Shown here: positions 16,639 to 24,831 of the stretch, piece after piece
Layout: every line of letters starts with the position of its first letter
How positions within the stretch are numbered: the first letter of the stretch is position 1
Assembly: GCF_003814875.1 (NCBI RefSeq)
Contig: NZ_RKQF01000001.1
Location: 6,572,001 to 6,636,000, forward strand
DNA: 64,000 nt
Direction of reading: 5' to 3'
Origin: Streptomyces sp. Ag109_O5-1
GTDB taxonomy: Bacteria > Actinomycetota > Actinomycetes > Streptomycetales > Streptomycetaceae
The notes under the pieces: model-generated
The model's input: the letters and a program-made list of their open reading frames with translations, nothing else
Database searches by the model: none
Told to the model about the DNA's origin: nothing
Program-made: the position numbers and the translations under genes

Positions 16639-17826
16639 ATGTCGTATGTCAGATTCATGCGATACATCAGATTCTTCAGTGCGGCCGCAGCTGCGGCGGC
16701 GATCGTCACGGGCCTGACGGGCCTGACGGGCGGGCCGGCGAGCGCCGCGGAGCCGGACCGCATCGCCTGCAGCGGGACGGCGCTGGCCATCGCCGTCAAC
16801 ACCGCGCAGAACGGCGACACCCTCGAACTCCGCCGCGACTGCACGTACCACCTGACGACGCCGTACCCGGGCAGTGACAACGACGGTCTGCCCGCCATCG
16901 GCAAGAACCTCACGATCCGGGGCAACGGTGCGACGATCGTCCGCGACGGGCTGAACACCGCCCCGTTCCGGATCTTCGACGTCAACTCGGGCGGCAACCT
17001 GCGCCTGGAGAACCTCACCGTCCGGGGCGGGTATCTCGACTCCTCCATCGGCGAGGACGGTGCCGGGATCCGGGTCAACGGTGGCGGCGCGCTCTCGCTG
17101 GTGAAGGTCGACGTACTCGACAACACCACCACGGAGAACGGCGGCGGCGTCGCGGTGGAGGCGAACGCCTCGGCGACCGTCAAGAACAGCTATGTGGCGT
17201 TCAACAACGCGAACAACGGCGGCGGGCTCTACACCGCGGGGGCCGTGACCATCGAGAACTCCGAGTTCGCCCGCAACCACGCCCGGACCTCCGGCGGCGG
17301 GATCTACCAGGCCGGCGGCACCACCTTCGTCGGCGCAAGCGTGATCCGGCGCAACACCTCGGCCGGGACCACCCGCGGCGGCGGCATCTACATCGCCGGG
17401 GGCACGGTGGAGATCTGCGAGACCAAGATCGCGAACAACACCGACACGGGCAACAGGGGCGGCGGGATCTACAACAACGGGAACCTGCGGCTGGTGAGGT
17501 CCGAGGTCAGCGGCAACGTCGTCGGAGGCGCGAACGGCCTGGGCGGCGGCATCTACAACACCTCCTTGGGCGTGCTCACCCTCAAAGGCAGCGAGGTCTT
17601 CCGCAACAGCGCGAACGGACCCGGCACCTCCGTGGGCGGCGGCATCTACAACGCCGGCGGATCCGTCACCCTCGACCACAGCACCGTCCGCAACAACGCC
17701 TCCACGGCGGCGCCCGGCGGCGTCTTCACCAGCAACGCGGTCCTGGTGACGGACTCGAAGGTCGTCCACAACATCCCGACCAACTGCACCCCGAGCCCGG
17801 GCCTGGTGCCCGGCTGCACGGACTGA
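16639..17826 (+). CDS. Secreted right-handed beta-helix repeat protein
   Basis: 395 residues from ATG 16639 or ATG 16657; neither has a strong ribosome binding site. A Sec signal (about 1-36, ending PASAAEP) is followed by repeated coils of GGGIY(N/Q/I) type spaced by about 25-30 residues (SGGGIYQAGG, RGGGIYIAGG, RGGGIYNNGN, LGGGIYNTS, VGGGIYNAGG). This is a parallel beta-helix of the CSLREA/PbH1 type. Probably an extracellular or wall-associated protein; ligand unknown. It is followed by a strong terminator. Confidence 0.85.
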   Translation: MSYVRFMRYIRFFSAAAAAAAIVTGLTGLTGGPASAAEPDRIACSGTALAIAVNTAQNGDTLELRRDCTYHLTTPYPGSDNDGLPAIGKNLTIRGNGATIVRDGLNTAPFRIFDVNSGGNLRLENLTVRGGYLDSSIGEDGAGIRVNGGGALSLVKVDVLDNTTTENGGGVAVEANASATVKNSYVAFNNANNGGGLYTAGAVTIENSEFARNHARTSGGGIYQAGGTTFVGASVIRRNTSAGTTRGGGIYIAGGTVEICETKIANNTDTGNRGGGIYNNGNLRLVRSEVSGNVVGGANGLGGGIYNTSLGVLTLKGSEVFRNSANGPGTSVGGGIYNAGGSVTLDHSTVRNNASTAAPGGVFTSNAVLVTDSKVVHNIPTNCTPSPGLVPGCTD

Positions 17827-17840
17827 GACCGATGGGCGGT

Positions 17841-17886
17841 CCGGCCGTCCCCTGCCCTCGGAAGACCGCGGGCAGGGGACGGCCGG
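17841..17886. terminator. Bidirectional terminator, 17-bp stem
   Basis: Perfect stem CCGGCCGTCCCCTGCCC (17841-17857) / its complement (17870-17886) with a 12-nt loop, between convergent beta-helix and MFS genes. Confidence 0.85.
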
Positions 17887-17965
17887 CGGCCCCGATGACC
17901 GGGCCGACCGCACCGACCGGTCCGGTCAGACGGTGCGCAGGCCGGTTGGACGGTACGCAGGCCGG

Positions 17966-19216
17966 TCAGACGGCACGCACCTCGGCGCTCTTCGCGGGAA
18001 CGGCCGCAGGCCGCTGCACCGGCAGCCGCCGCATGAGGACGCCGTACCCGAGCCCCGCCCCGGTGCCCACGACCGCGCACACCCCCCACAGCCACTCCGC
18101 CCCGAACCGGTCGATGACGACCCCGGACATCAGCGGCGCGACGAGCGCGGCGGCGGACCACGACAGCGTGTACATCCCCTGGTACCGCCCCCGCCCGTGC
18201 ACCGGCGAGAGCCGGACCACCAGCCCGGTCTGTGTCGGGGCGTTGACGATCTCGGCGAGCGTCCACACGCACACGGTGAGCGCGAAGACCCCGACCGACC
18301 CGGCGAAGGCGGTGAGCCCGAAGCCGTACCCGGCCAGCAGGGACGAGACGACGAGCAGCGACCGCGGATCCCGGTGCTCGATGACCCGGGTGACCGGGAT
18401 CTGGAGCACCACGATGAGCACCCCGTTCACGGCGATGGCCATGCCGTAGTCGGCGGGCGTGAACCCGGCCTGTCCCATCGCCACCGGCAGCGCGACCGAT
18501 CCCTGCTGGAAGATCAGGGCGACGAGGAAGGACAGTCCGACGACGGCCATGTACCGCCCGTCGCGCAGCACGTTCGCGAGACTGACGTCGTCCTCCTTCG
18601 CGACCTCCTTGGCGGCGCGTTCCGGCCGGGACTCGGGCAGCTTGAGGAAGACCAGGACCGCACAGACGGCGGTCATCCCGGCCTCGATGAGGAACCCGGC
18701 GCGGTAGCTGACCTCGGCGACGAACCCGGCCCCCATGGACGACACTGCGAACCCGAGGTTGATGGCCCAGTAGTTCAGCGAGAACGCCCGGACCCGGTCC
18801 TCGGGCCGCACGATGTCGGCCATCATCGCCTGCACGGCCGGGCGGGAGGCGTTGGAGGCCATGCCGACGAGGAAGGCGACGCCGGCGATGGCGACGGGAT
18901 CGCTCACGAACCCGAGCAGCGCGACGGCCGCGGCGGTCGAGGACTGGGCGACGAGCAGAGTCGGCCGCCTCCCCAGCCGGTCCGCCATCACCCCGCCCGC
19001 CAATGACGACACGACCCCGCCCAGCCCGTGCAGGGAGGCGACGAGCCCGGCGTAGGACGCGCTGTAGCCGCGGTCCAGCGTCAGATACAGGGCCATGTAC
19101 GTGGCGACGAAGGCGCCCAGGCGGTTGACGAGGGTGCTGGTCCACAGCCACCAGAACTCGCGGGGCAGACCGGAGACGGTCTCCCGGGCGGCGCGTCGCA
19201 GGGCGACGGACGGCAT
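17966..19216 (-). CDS. Major facilitator superfamily transporter
   Basis: 416 residues from ATG 19216 (GGGGGAG just upstream). Twelve hydrophobic segments are readable, and the MFS motif A appears as GGVMADRLGRRPTLL between helices 2 and 3. The family resemblance is to DHA1-like drug or metabolite exporters (MDR-type). Substrate unknown. It stands alone, divergent from gpmA, with 165 nt between starts. Confidence 0.88.
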   Translation of the reverse strand: MPSVALRRAARETVSGLPREFWWLWTSTLVNRLGAFVATYMALYLTLDRGYSASYAGLVASLHGLGGVVSSLAGGVMADRLGRRPTLLVAQSSTAAAVALLGFVSDPVAIAGVAFLVGMASNASRPAVQAMMADIVRPEDRVRAFSLNYWAINLGFAVSSMGAGFVAEVSYRAGFLIEAGMTAVCAVLVFLKLPESRPERAAKEVAKEDDVSLANVLRDGRYMAVVGLSFLVALIFQQGSVALPVAMGQAGFTPADYGMAIAVNGVLIVVLQIPVTRVIEHRDPRSLLVVSSLLAGYGFGLTAFAGSVGVFALTVCVWTLAEIVNAPTQTGLVVRLSPVHGRGRYQGMYTLSWSAAALVAPLMSGVVIDRFGAEWLWGVCAVVGTGAGLGYGVLMRRLPVQRPAAVPAKSAEVRAV

Positions 19217-19381
19217 GGCTCCCCCAAGGCAAGGTGTAAGTGCTGCGTGGCTTGACCGGACCTTACTTACACGCCGCTCGCCTGAGCCACTCAATTAACA
19301 AATGCAGTCAACTGTCCGCCCCCTGGGACGGCCCCCGGGCGCCCGCCCCCTGCCCCGAATACGTGGATTACGCTCTGACCC

Positions 19382-20143
19382 ATGGCCGACGCACCGTACA
19401 AGCTGATCCTCCTCCGCCACGGCGAGAGCGAATGGAACGCGAAGAACCTGTTCACCGGCTGGGTGGACGTCAACCTCAACGAGAAGGGCGAGAAGGAGGC
19501 GGTCCGCGGCGGTGAGCTCCTGACGGACGCCGACCTTCTCCCCGACGTGGTCCACACGTCCCTCCAGAAGCGGGCGATCCGCACCGCCCAGCTGGCCCTG
19601 GAGGCCGCGGACCGCCACTGGATCCCGGTCCACCGCAGCTGGCGCCTGAACGAGCGCCACTACGGCGCGCTCCAGGGCAAGGACAAGGCGGCGACGCTGG
19701 CCGAGTTCGGCGAGGAGCAGTTCATGCTCTGGCGCCGCTCGTACGACACCCCGCCCCCGCCGCTGCCGGACGACTCCGAGTTCTCCCAGGCCGCCGACGC
19801 CCGCTACGCGACGATCCCGCCGGAGCTGCGCCCCCGCACGGAGTGCCTCAAGGACGTCGTCATCCGCATGCTCCCGTACTGGTACGACGGCATCGTCCCC
19901 GACCTCCTGGCCGGCCGCACGGTCCTGGTAGCCGCCCACGGCAACAGCCTCCGCGCCCTGGTCAAGCACCTGGACGGCATCTCGGACGCCGACATCGCGG
20001 GCCTGAACATCCCGACGGGCATCCCCCTGTACTACGAGCTGGACGCCGACTTCAAGCCGGTCACCCCGGGCGGCCGCTACCTCGACCCCGATGCGGCCGC
20101 AGCGGCGATCGAGGCGGTCAAGAACCAGGGCAAGAAGAAGTAA
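19382..20143 (+). CDS. gpmA: 2,3-bisphosphoglycerate-dependent phosphoglycerate mutase
   Basis: 253 residues. LLRHGESEWNAKNLFTGWVD contains the phosphorylated His13; RAIRTAQLA, RLNERHYGALQG and AAHGNSLRALVKHL supply the remaining dPGM active-site residues. It interconverts 3- and 2-phosphoglycerate in glycolysis and gluconeogenesis. The last codons (KNQGKKK, stop) are repeated in degenerate form at 24022-24045, suggesting that the 3' end is an attachment site for an integrative element. Confidence 0.97.
   Translation: MADAPYKLILLRHGESEWNAKNLFTGWVDVNLNEKGEKEAVRGGELLTDADLLPDVVHTSLQKRAIRTAQLALEAADRHWIPVHRSWRLNERHYGALQGKDKAATLAEFGEEQFMLWRRSYDTPPPPLPDDSEFSQAADARYATIPPELRPRTECLKDVVIRMLPYWYDGIVPDLLAGRTVLVAAHGNSLRALVKHLDGISDADIAGLNIPTGIPLYYELDADFKPVTPGGRYLDPDAAAAAIEAVKNQGKKK
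20119..20142 (+). other. attL-like sequence at the 3' end of gpmA
   Basis: 24 nt covering the last seven gpmA codons and the first two bases of its stop. It matches 24022-24045 at 22 of 24 positions, including the 15-nt identity GGGCAAGAAGAAGTA. The direct-repeat geometry at a conserved gene end is the expected footprint of site-specific integration. Confidence 0.55.
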
Positions 20144-20155
20144 GCCTGACTGATC

Positions 20156-20194
20156 AAGCCCCCTACCTGCGGGTTCTCCGCGAGCAGGGGGCTT
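20156..20194 (+). terminator. Terminator after gpmA
   Basis: Arms AAGCCCCCT (20156-20164) and AGGGGGCTT (20186-20194) enclose a GC-rich imperfect inner stem, followed by GTCGCT. A separate CCCCTGA hairpin lies beyond the att-like copy at 24061 and may be the ancestral gpmA terminator. Confidence 0.75.
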
Positions 20195-20433
20195 GTCGCT
20201 GTGCTGGGGCCGTCTCTGGGCCGTGGCGCTTAAGAGCCCTGCACGGTGTCCGTCACCCAGGCCAGCACGCGCATCACGTGGACGATCCGGCCGGTGGTCT
20301 TCCTGCCGCTAGCTCATCGGCACGACGAACAACTCCCGCCCTGTGCATACGCCTTCAGGCCTCAGGCGAAGGGAGCCTAGGTTCACTTGATGCTTGACGG
20401 CCCAGCGCCTCACTCTGGAGCCGGGCCTCAGGC

Positions 20434-20670
20434 ATGCTCGCCTGCATGAGCGCCTACAGCAGCGATCTAGACCTCAACGTGTACGACGTCACCGGCAACG
20501 GCACGGAAGTCGACGTTGCCACCAATCTGCTCAACGGCGACATCAGGCTCTCGATCCTGTGGACCCAAGAGATCCTCCTGTCCGCCGAAGCCGCCGACCA
20601 AGTAGCCGACGCTCTACGGCGAGCCGCAGCACAGTCCCGCAGCATCACAACCGCCCCAAGCACCGACTGA
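20434..20670 (+). CDS. Small hypothetical protein in the gpmA-linked island
   Basis: 78 residues from ATG 20434, or 74 from ATG 20446 (MSAYSSDLDLNVY); no clear ribosome binding site for either. Mixed beta then helix (GNGTEVDVATNLLNGDIRLS, then SAEAADQVADALRRAAAQ). Such short proteins are common in Streptomyces integrative elements. The 290 nt between gpmA and this gene hold the terminator, a GGGCCGTCTCTGGGCCGT motif, and reverse-strand codons that look like relics of a gene end. Confidence 0.5.
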   Translation: MLACMSAYSSDLDLNVYDVTGNGTEVDVATNLLNGDIRLSILWTQEILLSAEAADQVADALRRAAAQSRSITTAPSTD

Positions 20671-20724
20671 GTTACAACTTTCTCTACTGGTTCAAGCCGG
20701 CTGCGCTCCGCTCCGCCGGGCGCG

Positions 20725-20799
20725 TTGGTTCCGTATTCTGCCGCACTCGACCTGCCCCATGCCCTGGTCGAGTGGGTCACCATGCTCATCACTGTTTGA
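20725..20799 (+). pseudogene. N-terminal fragment of an IS5-family-like transposase
   Basis: The frame from TTG 20725 reads LVPYSAALDLPHALVEWVTM then LITV and a stop. From memory this is the start of Streptomyces IS5-type transposases, which continue for about 250 residues; here it ends after 24. No terminal repeats or target duplication were found. The remainder of the 20671-21239 gap holds this fragment and the frameshifted gene at 20906. Confidence 0.5.
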
Positions 20800-20905
20800 G
20801 ATCTTGAATGCCTGAGAAGTGGGCCCCCTGCCCACCGCGCTGGTACACACCGCTACAAGTAGGACCGGTGCCGTGAGTGAGCGGCTCCCCCGATGACGCG
20901 CTGGA

Positions 20906-21161
20906 ATGCAGGTCCGCATCCCCACGGATGATCCTGAAGACATGGCCGGACCGATGCGCGTGATCGTGCATCCGCCGTCACCCACAGGTGGCCGTAGGGT
21001 GCGCTTGGACGGCCGGGATCCTCGGCCTGGTCCACAACGTGGCCGACGTCGCGGAGTTCCTCCGCCGAGCGGGGCTGGAGATCGACCCGGCGGAGGTGGC
21101 GGAGTCGCCGTGGATCGACTGGCGGGGAGGCGGGCCGGAGCACTGGGGCCCGGAGACGTGA
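20906..21161 (+). pseudogene. Frameshifted small hypothetical gene
   Basis: The frame from ATG 20906 (MQVRIPTDDPEDMAG) is coherent to about 21014. From about 21018 the +1 frame carries the coherent continuation ILGLVHNVADVAEFLRRAG to WRGGGPEHWGPET and a stop at 21159-21161. Removing one G from the run at 21015-21017 would join them into one protein of about 84 residues. It is a single-base frameshift or a sequencing error. Function unknown. Confidence 0.7.
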
Positions 21162-21239
21162 CGGTCGAGAAAGTCTGACCGGCATGGCAGTCGAACCCCC
21201 TTCCGTACCCGTCTTTACAGGGGAACGAGGGAGGGCGCA

Positions 21240-21788
21240 TTGAACGCCGACGAGGAACGCCAGTTCCGCGAGTTCGTGGCGGCGCGGTCGAGATCGCTGC
21301 TGCACACGGCCTACCTGCTGACCGGGGACTGGGAGCAGGGCCGGGACCTGCTCCAGACCGCGCTTGCCTCCACCGCTCGGCGTTGGTCGAAGCTGCGCGA
21401 CCGGGAACAGCCGGAGATCTATGTCCGCCGGGCTCTCTACCACGCCCAGGTGGATCGCTTCCGGCTCCTCAGCTGGGGGCGGGAAACGGTCACGGACACC
21501 GTGCCGGACCAGCCGTCCGGGCAGGTCGCCGACTGGGCCGACACCGTGGTCCAGCGGCAGGACATCATGGCCGCGCTGCGGCGGCTGCCCAAGCGCCAGC
21601 GTGCGGTGATCGTCCTGCGCTACTTCGAGGACCGGCCGGACAACGAGATCGCCGCGATTCTGGGCGTTGCCCAGGGGACGGTCCGCAGCCAGACCCACAA
21701 GGCCCTCGCCTCTCTCCGCACCACCCTGGCCGAGGCAAGGCCGTCGGCCGCCTCCTCCACCGCCGCCGGAAGGGGCGCCATCGCATGA
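21240..21788 (+). CDS. SigE-family ECF RNA polymerase sigma factor
   Basis: 182 residues from TTG 21240, with GAACGAGGGAGGG directly upstream supporting this unusual start. Region 2 is FREFVAARSRSLLHTAYLLT with GDWEQGRDLLQTAL. Region 4 is LPKRQRAVIVLRYFEDRPDN followed by EIAAILGVAQGTVRSQTHKAL. This is the actinobacterial SigE-family layout. The stop overlaps the next gene in ATGA, so the pair is translationally coupled. The downstream membrane-anchored protein is the likely regulator or output. Confidence 0.92.
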   Translation: MNADEERQFREFVAARSRSLLHTAYLLTGDWEQGRDLLQTALASTARRWSKLRDREQPEIYVRRALYHAQVDRFRLLSWGRETVTDTVPDQPSGQVADWADTVVQRQDIMAALRRLPKRQRAVIVLRYFEDRPDNEIAAILGVAQGTVRSQTHKALASLRTTLAEARPSAASSTAAGRGAIA

Positions 21789-22477
21789 ACGACTCGACCG
21801 AACACCCGCTGCACGATGCCTTGCACGCCCATGTCCGGGAGAGCAGCAGTGACGCCGCCGGTGCCCATCTGGTCGGCCTGGCCGACGGCGCGTTGCGGGT
21901 CGCCCGGCGGCGGCAGTGGCTGGCCCGCGCCGGCGTCGGCGTCGTCGCAGCCGCCGTGGTCGCCACCGCCTGGGTGGCCGTCGCGGACGGCGCGACCCCG
22001 CGCGCGCACGTGGTCCAGCCCGCCACAGGGGGCGGCACCGGGAAGGCGACCCCGGTCTCCCTCCTGCCGGTCACCTCGTCCGTGGAGCGCGCCTGCACCC
22101 AGGGCAGCGACGGCTACACCGTGCACGCGACCGCGACCCAACCGGCGTTCTGCGTCCACACCGACCGTGCCAAGGGCATGACCGACGTCCGCGTCACCTC
22201 CGCGAAGGCCGGGAAAAGCACCATCGACGGCACCTGGCAGGTCGAGGTGACCCTCAGCCCCGCCGACCGGACCCGTTTCGCCGCCCTCACCGGCTCCATC
22301 GCGGCGGCCCCGGTCCCGCGCAACGAATTCGCCATCGTCATCGACGGCAAGCTCTGGGGCAACCCCTACGTGACCTCCTCGATCACCGGCGGCCGTTTCG
22401 AAATCGTCGGAGCCTACGTCGGGGATCTCAGCAGCGCCACCGCCCACGATCTCGCCCACCAGCTGAATCCCAGGTGA
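21785..22477 (+). CDS. Membrane-anchored protein with SecDF P1-head-like extracytoplasmic domain
   Basis: 230 residues from ATG 21785, sharing ATGA with the sigma factor stop. A cytoplasmic N terminus of about 45 residues is followed by one transmembrane helix (about 46-66, GVGVVAAAVVATAWVAVADG). The extracytoplasmic domain (WQVEVTLSPADRTRFAALTG, FAIVIDGKLWGNPYV, GGRFEIVG) resembles the SecDF P1 head. The position after a SigE-family gene suggests anti-sigma or signal input function; no ZAS motif (HxxxCxxC) is visible, so this is inference. Confidence 0.75.
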   Translation: MNDSTEHPLHDALHAHVRESSSDAAGAHLVGLADGALRVARRRQWLARAGVGVVAAAVVATAWVAVADGATPRAHVVQPATGGGTGKATPVSLLPVTSSVERACTQGSDGYTVHATATQPAFCVHTDRAKGMTDVRVTSAKAGKSTIDGTWQVEVTLSPADRTRFAALTGSIAAAPVPRNEFAIVIDGKLWGNPYVTSSITGGRFEIVGAYVGDLSSATAHDLAHQLNPR

Positions 22478-22512
22478 GTGGTCGACTCCCGCTACGGCGT
22501 TGGCACAGCGAA

Positions 22513-22551
22513 AAGGCCCCCGCCTGCGGGAAATCCGCAGGCGGGGGCCTT
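22513..22551 (+). terminator. Strong terminator of the sigma-factor operon
   Basis: Perfect 17-bp stem (22513-22529 / 22535-22551) with loop GAAAT, 35 nt after the stop codon and followed by GATC. Confidence 0.9.
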
Positions 22552-22671
22552 GATCAGTGAGCTTCTTCGAGTTGGTCATCGTTCAGGTGATGGCCTGTGA
22601 AGCGCAACGAGCGAGGCCCTCGGGCTGGAAAGCCGTGGCTGGCCGCGGTATCTGCAGGCCAGGATGCGGAC

Positions 22672-22995
22672 ATGACCTTCGTGATTGTTCGTGGCAGCGC
22701 CGAGGACGGGCCGTACCGCTGCCCATGCTGCGGCTTCATCACCCTGGCCGAGCGTGGAGCGTTCGAGATCTGCGACGTCTGCTATTGGGAAGACGACGGC
22801 CAGGACGAGCACGATGCCGATGAGGTCCGCGGCGGCCCCAACCACGACCTAAGCCTGCGCCAAGCCCGACAGAACTTCGGGGCATTCGGCGCATGCAACG
22901 AGTACTGCGCCCAATTCGTCCGCGCCCCGCTGCCCGAGGAGCACCCGGATAGCGGCACGCCCTACGGAGTGGGAGCCCTCTACTCATGGCAGTGA
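22672..22995 (+). CDS. CPCC-type cysteine-rich protein
   Basis: 107 residues from ATG 22672. YRCPCCGFITLAERGAFEIC and DVCYWEDDGQDEHDADEVRG give the CPCC...CxxCxWEDD signature of the Cys-rich CPCC family (PF14206). It is probably a zinc-ribbon protein. The family is common in mobile and toxin-linked neighbourhoods; its function is not established. It lies inside the gpmA-linked island. Confidence 0.85.
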   Translation: MTFVIVRGSAEDGPYRCPCCGFITLAERGAFEICDVCYWEDDGQDEHDADEVRGGPNHDLSLRQARQNFGAFGACNEYCAQFVRAPLPEEHPDSGTPYGVGALYSWQ

Positions 22996-23392
22996 CGTTC
23001 AGAGCTCCCAACGCACCACAACCGCACCAGAACGAGCGGGGAACTGCGGGGAATCACGGGGAAGGCAAGTGCCACGGACGGGGCCACAGCTCGACCGTTC
23101 GCCCAGGTCAGCCCCTGAACCAGCAGCAAATGATCTCAGCTTCCCAAGCTGAGGGCTCAGGCACCGTTGTTACGGGGCGGTCGCCCCGGCTGCTCTGGTC
23201 GACGGCACCGGCAGCGTGGTGGAGGCCGGTGGGGGTGCAGCGAGGCATACGCGCGCCTGGTCGGTCGGCGCACCCGCCGTCGTGGGTGACTGTCGTCGGC
23301 TGAGGCGCAGACGAACCTGTGTCCGACTCTGAGCAGACGTCTCCGGGCCCCCACCCGCGGCCGGTGCGGTAAGACTGTGCATCCTGTGCACC
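22996..23392. other. Gene-free stretch with a tRNA-Gly-like anticodon arm
   Basis: No ORF in these 397 nt looks coding. 23135-23153 folds as an anticodon arm: CTCAGC, loop TTCCCAA, GCTGAG, which would read anticodon CCC (Gly). The acceptor and T arms expected around it are absent. Streptomyces integrative elements often end in tRNA 3' halves, so this may be an att relic. Nothing else was recognised. Confidence 0.4.
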
Positions 23393-23878
23393 ATGGCGAA
23401 CCCCGAGGGCCCGTACGTGAAGGCGCACTTCCGGCTTGAGATCGAGGACGACTGGCCCCCGGCGTCGGTGGAGAGTCTGTGGGCGGTCGACCAAGGCGAC
23501 GGCACTGTACGGCTCGACAACATCCCATGGTTCGTTCGTGGCATTGCCTGCGGGGACGTCGTGGCCATCGAGCCCGACGAGGAGGGCGTGCGATGGGCCG
23601 GCGAGGTGGTTCGGCGTTCGGAGAACTGCACCATCCGCCTCATCGTGTTCCGTGACAGCGGCTCGGGAGCCGCACGGCAGAGCGTGATCAACGCGTTCAA
23701 GGAACTTGGCGTCGACGGCGAGGGCATAGAGCGGTTCGGCATGGTCGCCCTGGACGTCCCGCCCACCGCCGATCTCGCCAAGGTGCAACGGCTGCTCAAC
23801 CACGGCGTCGCCAAGGAGTGGTGGGACATGGAAGAGGGGTGCATCACCGCGCAGTGGCGGGCTGCTTCCGTCGGCTGA
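23393..23878 (+). CDS. DUF4265 family protein
   Basis: 161 residues from ATG 23393. VKAHFRLEIEDDWPPASVES, LDNIPWFVRGIACGDVV and RFGMVALDVPPTADLAKVQRLL match DUF4265, often next to contact-dependent or polymorphic-toxin genes. A mixed alpha/beta cytoplasmic protein without known activity. It is the last gene of the gpmA-linked island. Confidence 0.82.
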   Translation: MANPEGPYVKAHFRLEIEDDWPPASVESLWAVDQGDGTVRLDNIPWFVRGIACGDVVAIEPDEEGVRWAGEVVRRSENCTIRLIVFRDSGSGAARQSVINAFKELGVDGEGIERFGMVALDVPPTADLAKVQRLLNHGVAKEWWDMEEGCITAQWRAASVG

Positions 23879-24021
23879 CGCCGTTCATGTGATCCACGGC
23901 TGGGCCGTCCCTGGGCCGTCCGAGGCCGCTCGGCAGTAGTCAATGACGACCAACGACGACCACCAGCCGCTCGAGCCCACCGCCTTCGACCAGCAAAGAC
24001 CCAGCTCACCAAGATCCCCTG

Positions 24022-24045
24022 CAAGACCCGGGGCAAGAAGAAGTA
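24022..24045 (+). other. attR-like degenerate copy of the gpmA 3' end
   Basis: Reads K-T-R-G-K-K-K-stop in the gpmA-like frame and matches 20119-20142 at 22/24 positions. The following bases (TGATCA, then GCCCC) also align with the sequence after gpmA. It is preceded by GGGCCGTCCCTGGGCCGT (about 23903), nearly repeating a motif at 20207-20224. Together they bracket a 3.9-kb island. Confidence 0.55.
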
Positions 24046-24060
24046 GCTTTTGTGATCATG

Positions 24061-24098
24061 CCCCTGAGCTGCCCTTCCGGCGCGGGTCAGGGGTATTT
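24061..24098 (+). terminator. Hairpin with T-rich tail beyond the att-like copy
   Basis: CCCCTGA (24061-24067) pairs with TCAGGGG (24087-24093) and is followed by TATTTT. Possibly the original gpmA terminator displaced by integration. Confidence 0.65.
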
Positions 24099-24177
24099 TC
24101 ACGGTCGGAGAGCCTGTCCGGCTGCGCTCGCGCGGGAGCGCCCCGCGGCGTGTGGCTGCGGGGCGCCCCTGGGGGGT

Positions 24178-24384
24178 TCAGTCGACCGGCTCCCCGTCGT
24201 GCGTACCGCCCTTGCAGAGGTTGCCCGGCTCATTGATCGCGGGCATTCCGCCGCCATCCCTGCACTGCTTGGGGGTGACGTAGGACGTGGCACCCTGTGC
24301 GGTGGCGGTGGCGGCGCTGGTGAGGCCGAGTCCGGCGAGGGCTGCCGTGGCGATGACGGCGGCGAGGATTCGTCGAATGCGCAT
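24178..24384 (-). CDS. Small secreted protein
   Basis: 68 residues from ATG 24384 with GAAAGGGGAA upstream. A clear Sec signal (MRIRRILAAVIATAALAGLG, cleavage around ATA-QG) leaves a mature peptide of about 40 residues with two Cys (KQCRDGGG, NLCKGG), probably one disulfide. No family recognised. Confidence 0.75.
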   Translation of the reverse strand: MRIRRILAAVIATAALAGLGLTSAATATAQGATSYVTPKQCRDGGGMPAINEPGNLCKGGTHDGEPVD

Positions 24385-24500
24385 CTGGTTCCCCTTTCAC
24401 GGATTGCCTCCAATGGGGCACTAGTCAGCTTGATCTTCACCCATGTGGGTGGCACGCCATGTTGGGCCATTCGGGTGACGTTGCTGCGGGTGCGGGGCGG

Positions 24501-24764
24501 CTACGCGTCCCCGGACCTCTGCCCTGCCTCTGCCTGGGCTCCCGCATCGCGGAGGGCCAGGACGGCTGCGGTTGCGTCTTCCTGGGGCACGCCGTCGAGA
24601 ATCAGGGCGGGAACCCGCGTCGCCAGAACCTTGCTGCGCCAGAGGCTCAGCCCGGTCAGCCGACGTACGGCCTGAGCCACGTCCAGCACGCGGGCACCGG
24701 GATCGGTGAGCACCACGTCGTAGGGCACGTCGTCGCACACCAGCAAGAAGTACTCGGCTGCCAT
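24501..24764 (-). CDS. Orphan ribosomal L7/L12 C-terminal-domain-like protein
   Basis: 87 residues from ATG 24764 (GGAGGCGGGGAG upstream). The end, LILDGVPQEDATAAVLALRD followed by AGAQAEAG, closely follows the bL12 C-terminal fold pattern (VKEGVSKEEAEEIKKKLEEA). The N-terminal dimerisation domain and hinge of true bL12 are missing, so it is not the ribosomal stalk protein. Such proteins are frequent in Streptomyces with unknown function. It is transcribed in the same direction as the desaturase, after a 67-nt gap. Confidence 0.7.
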   Translation of the reverse strand: MAAEYFLLVCDDVPYDVVLTDPGARVLDVAQAVRRLTGLSLWRSKVLATRVPALILDGVPQEDATAAVLALRDAGAQAEAGQRSGDA

Positions 24765-24831
24765 TGCTCTCCCCGCCTCCTCTCCGGTTCGGAGCATACG
24801 AGCCCTCGGTCGACGCGACACGGGGTCGCCG

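Noticed and set aside
23135..23153. A complete tRNA-Gly gene
   Set aside because: Only the anticodon arm is present; no acceptor, D or T arm was found in the flanks.
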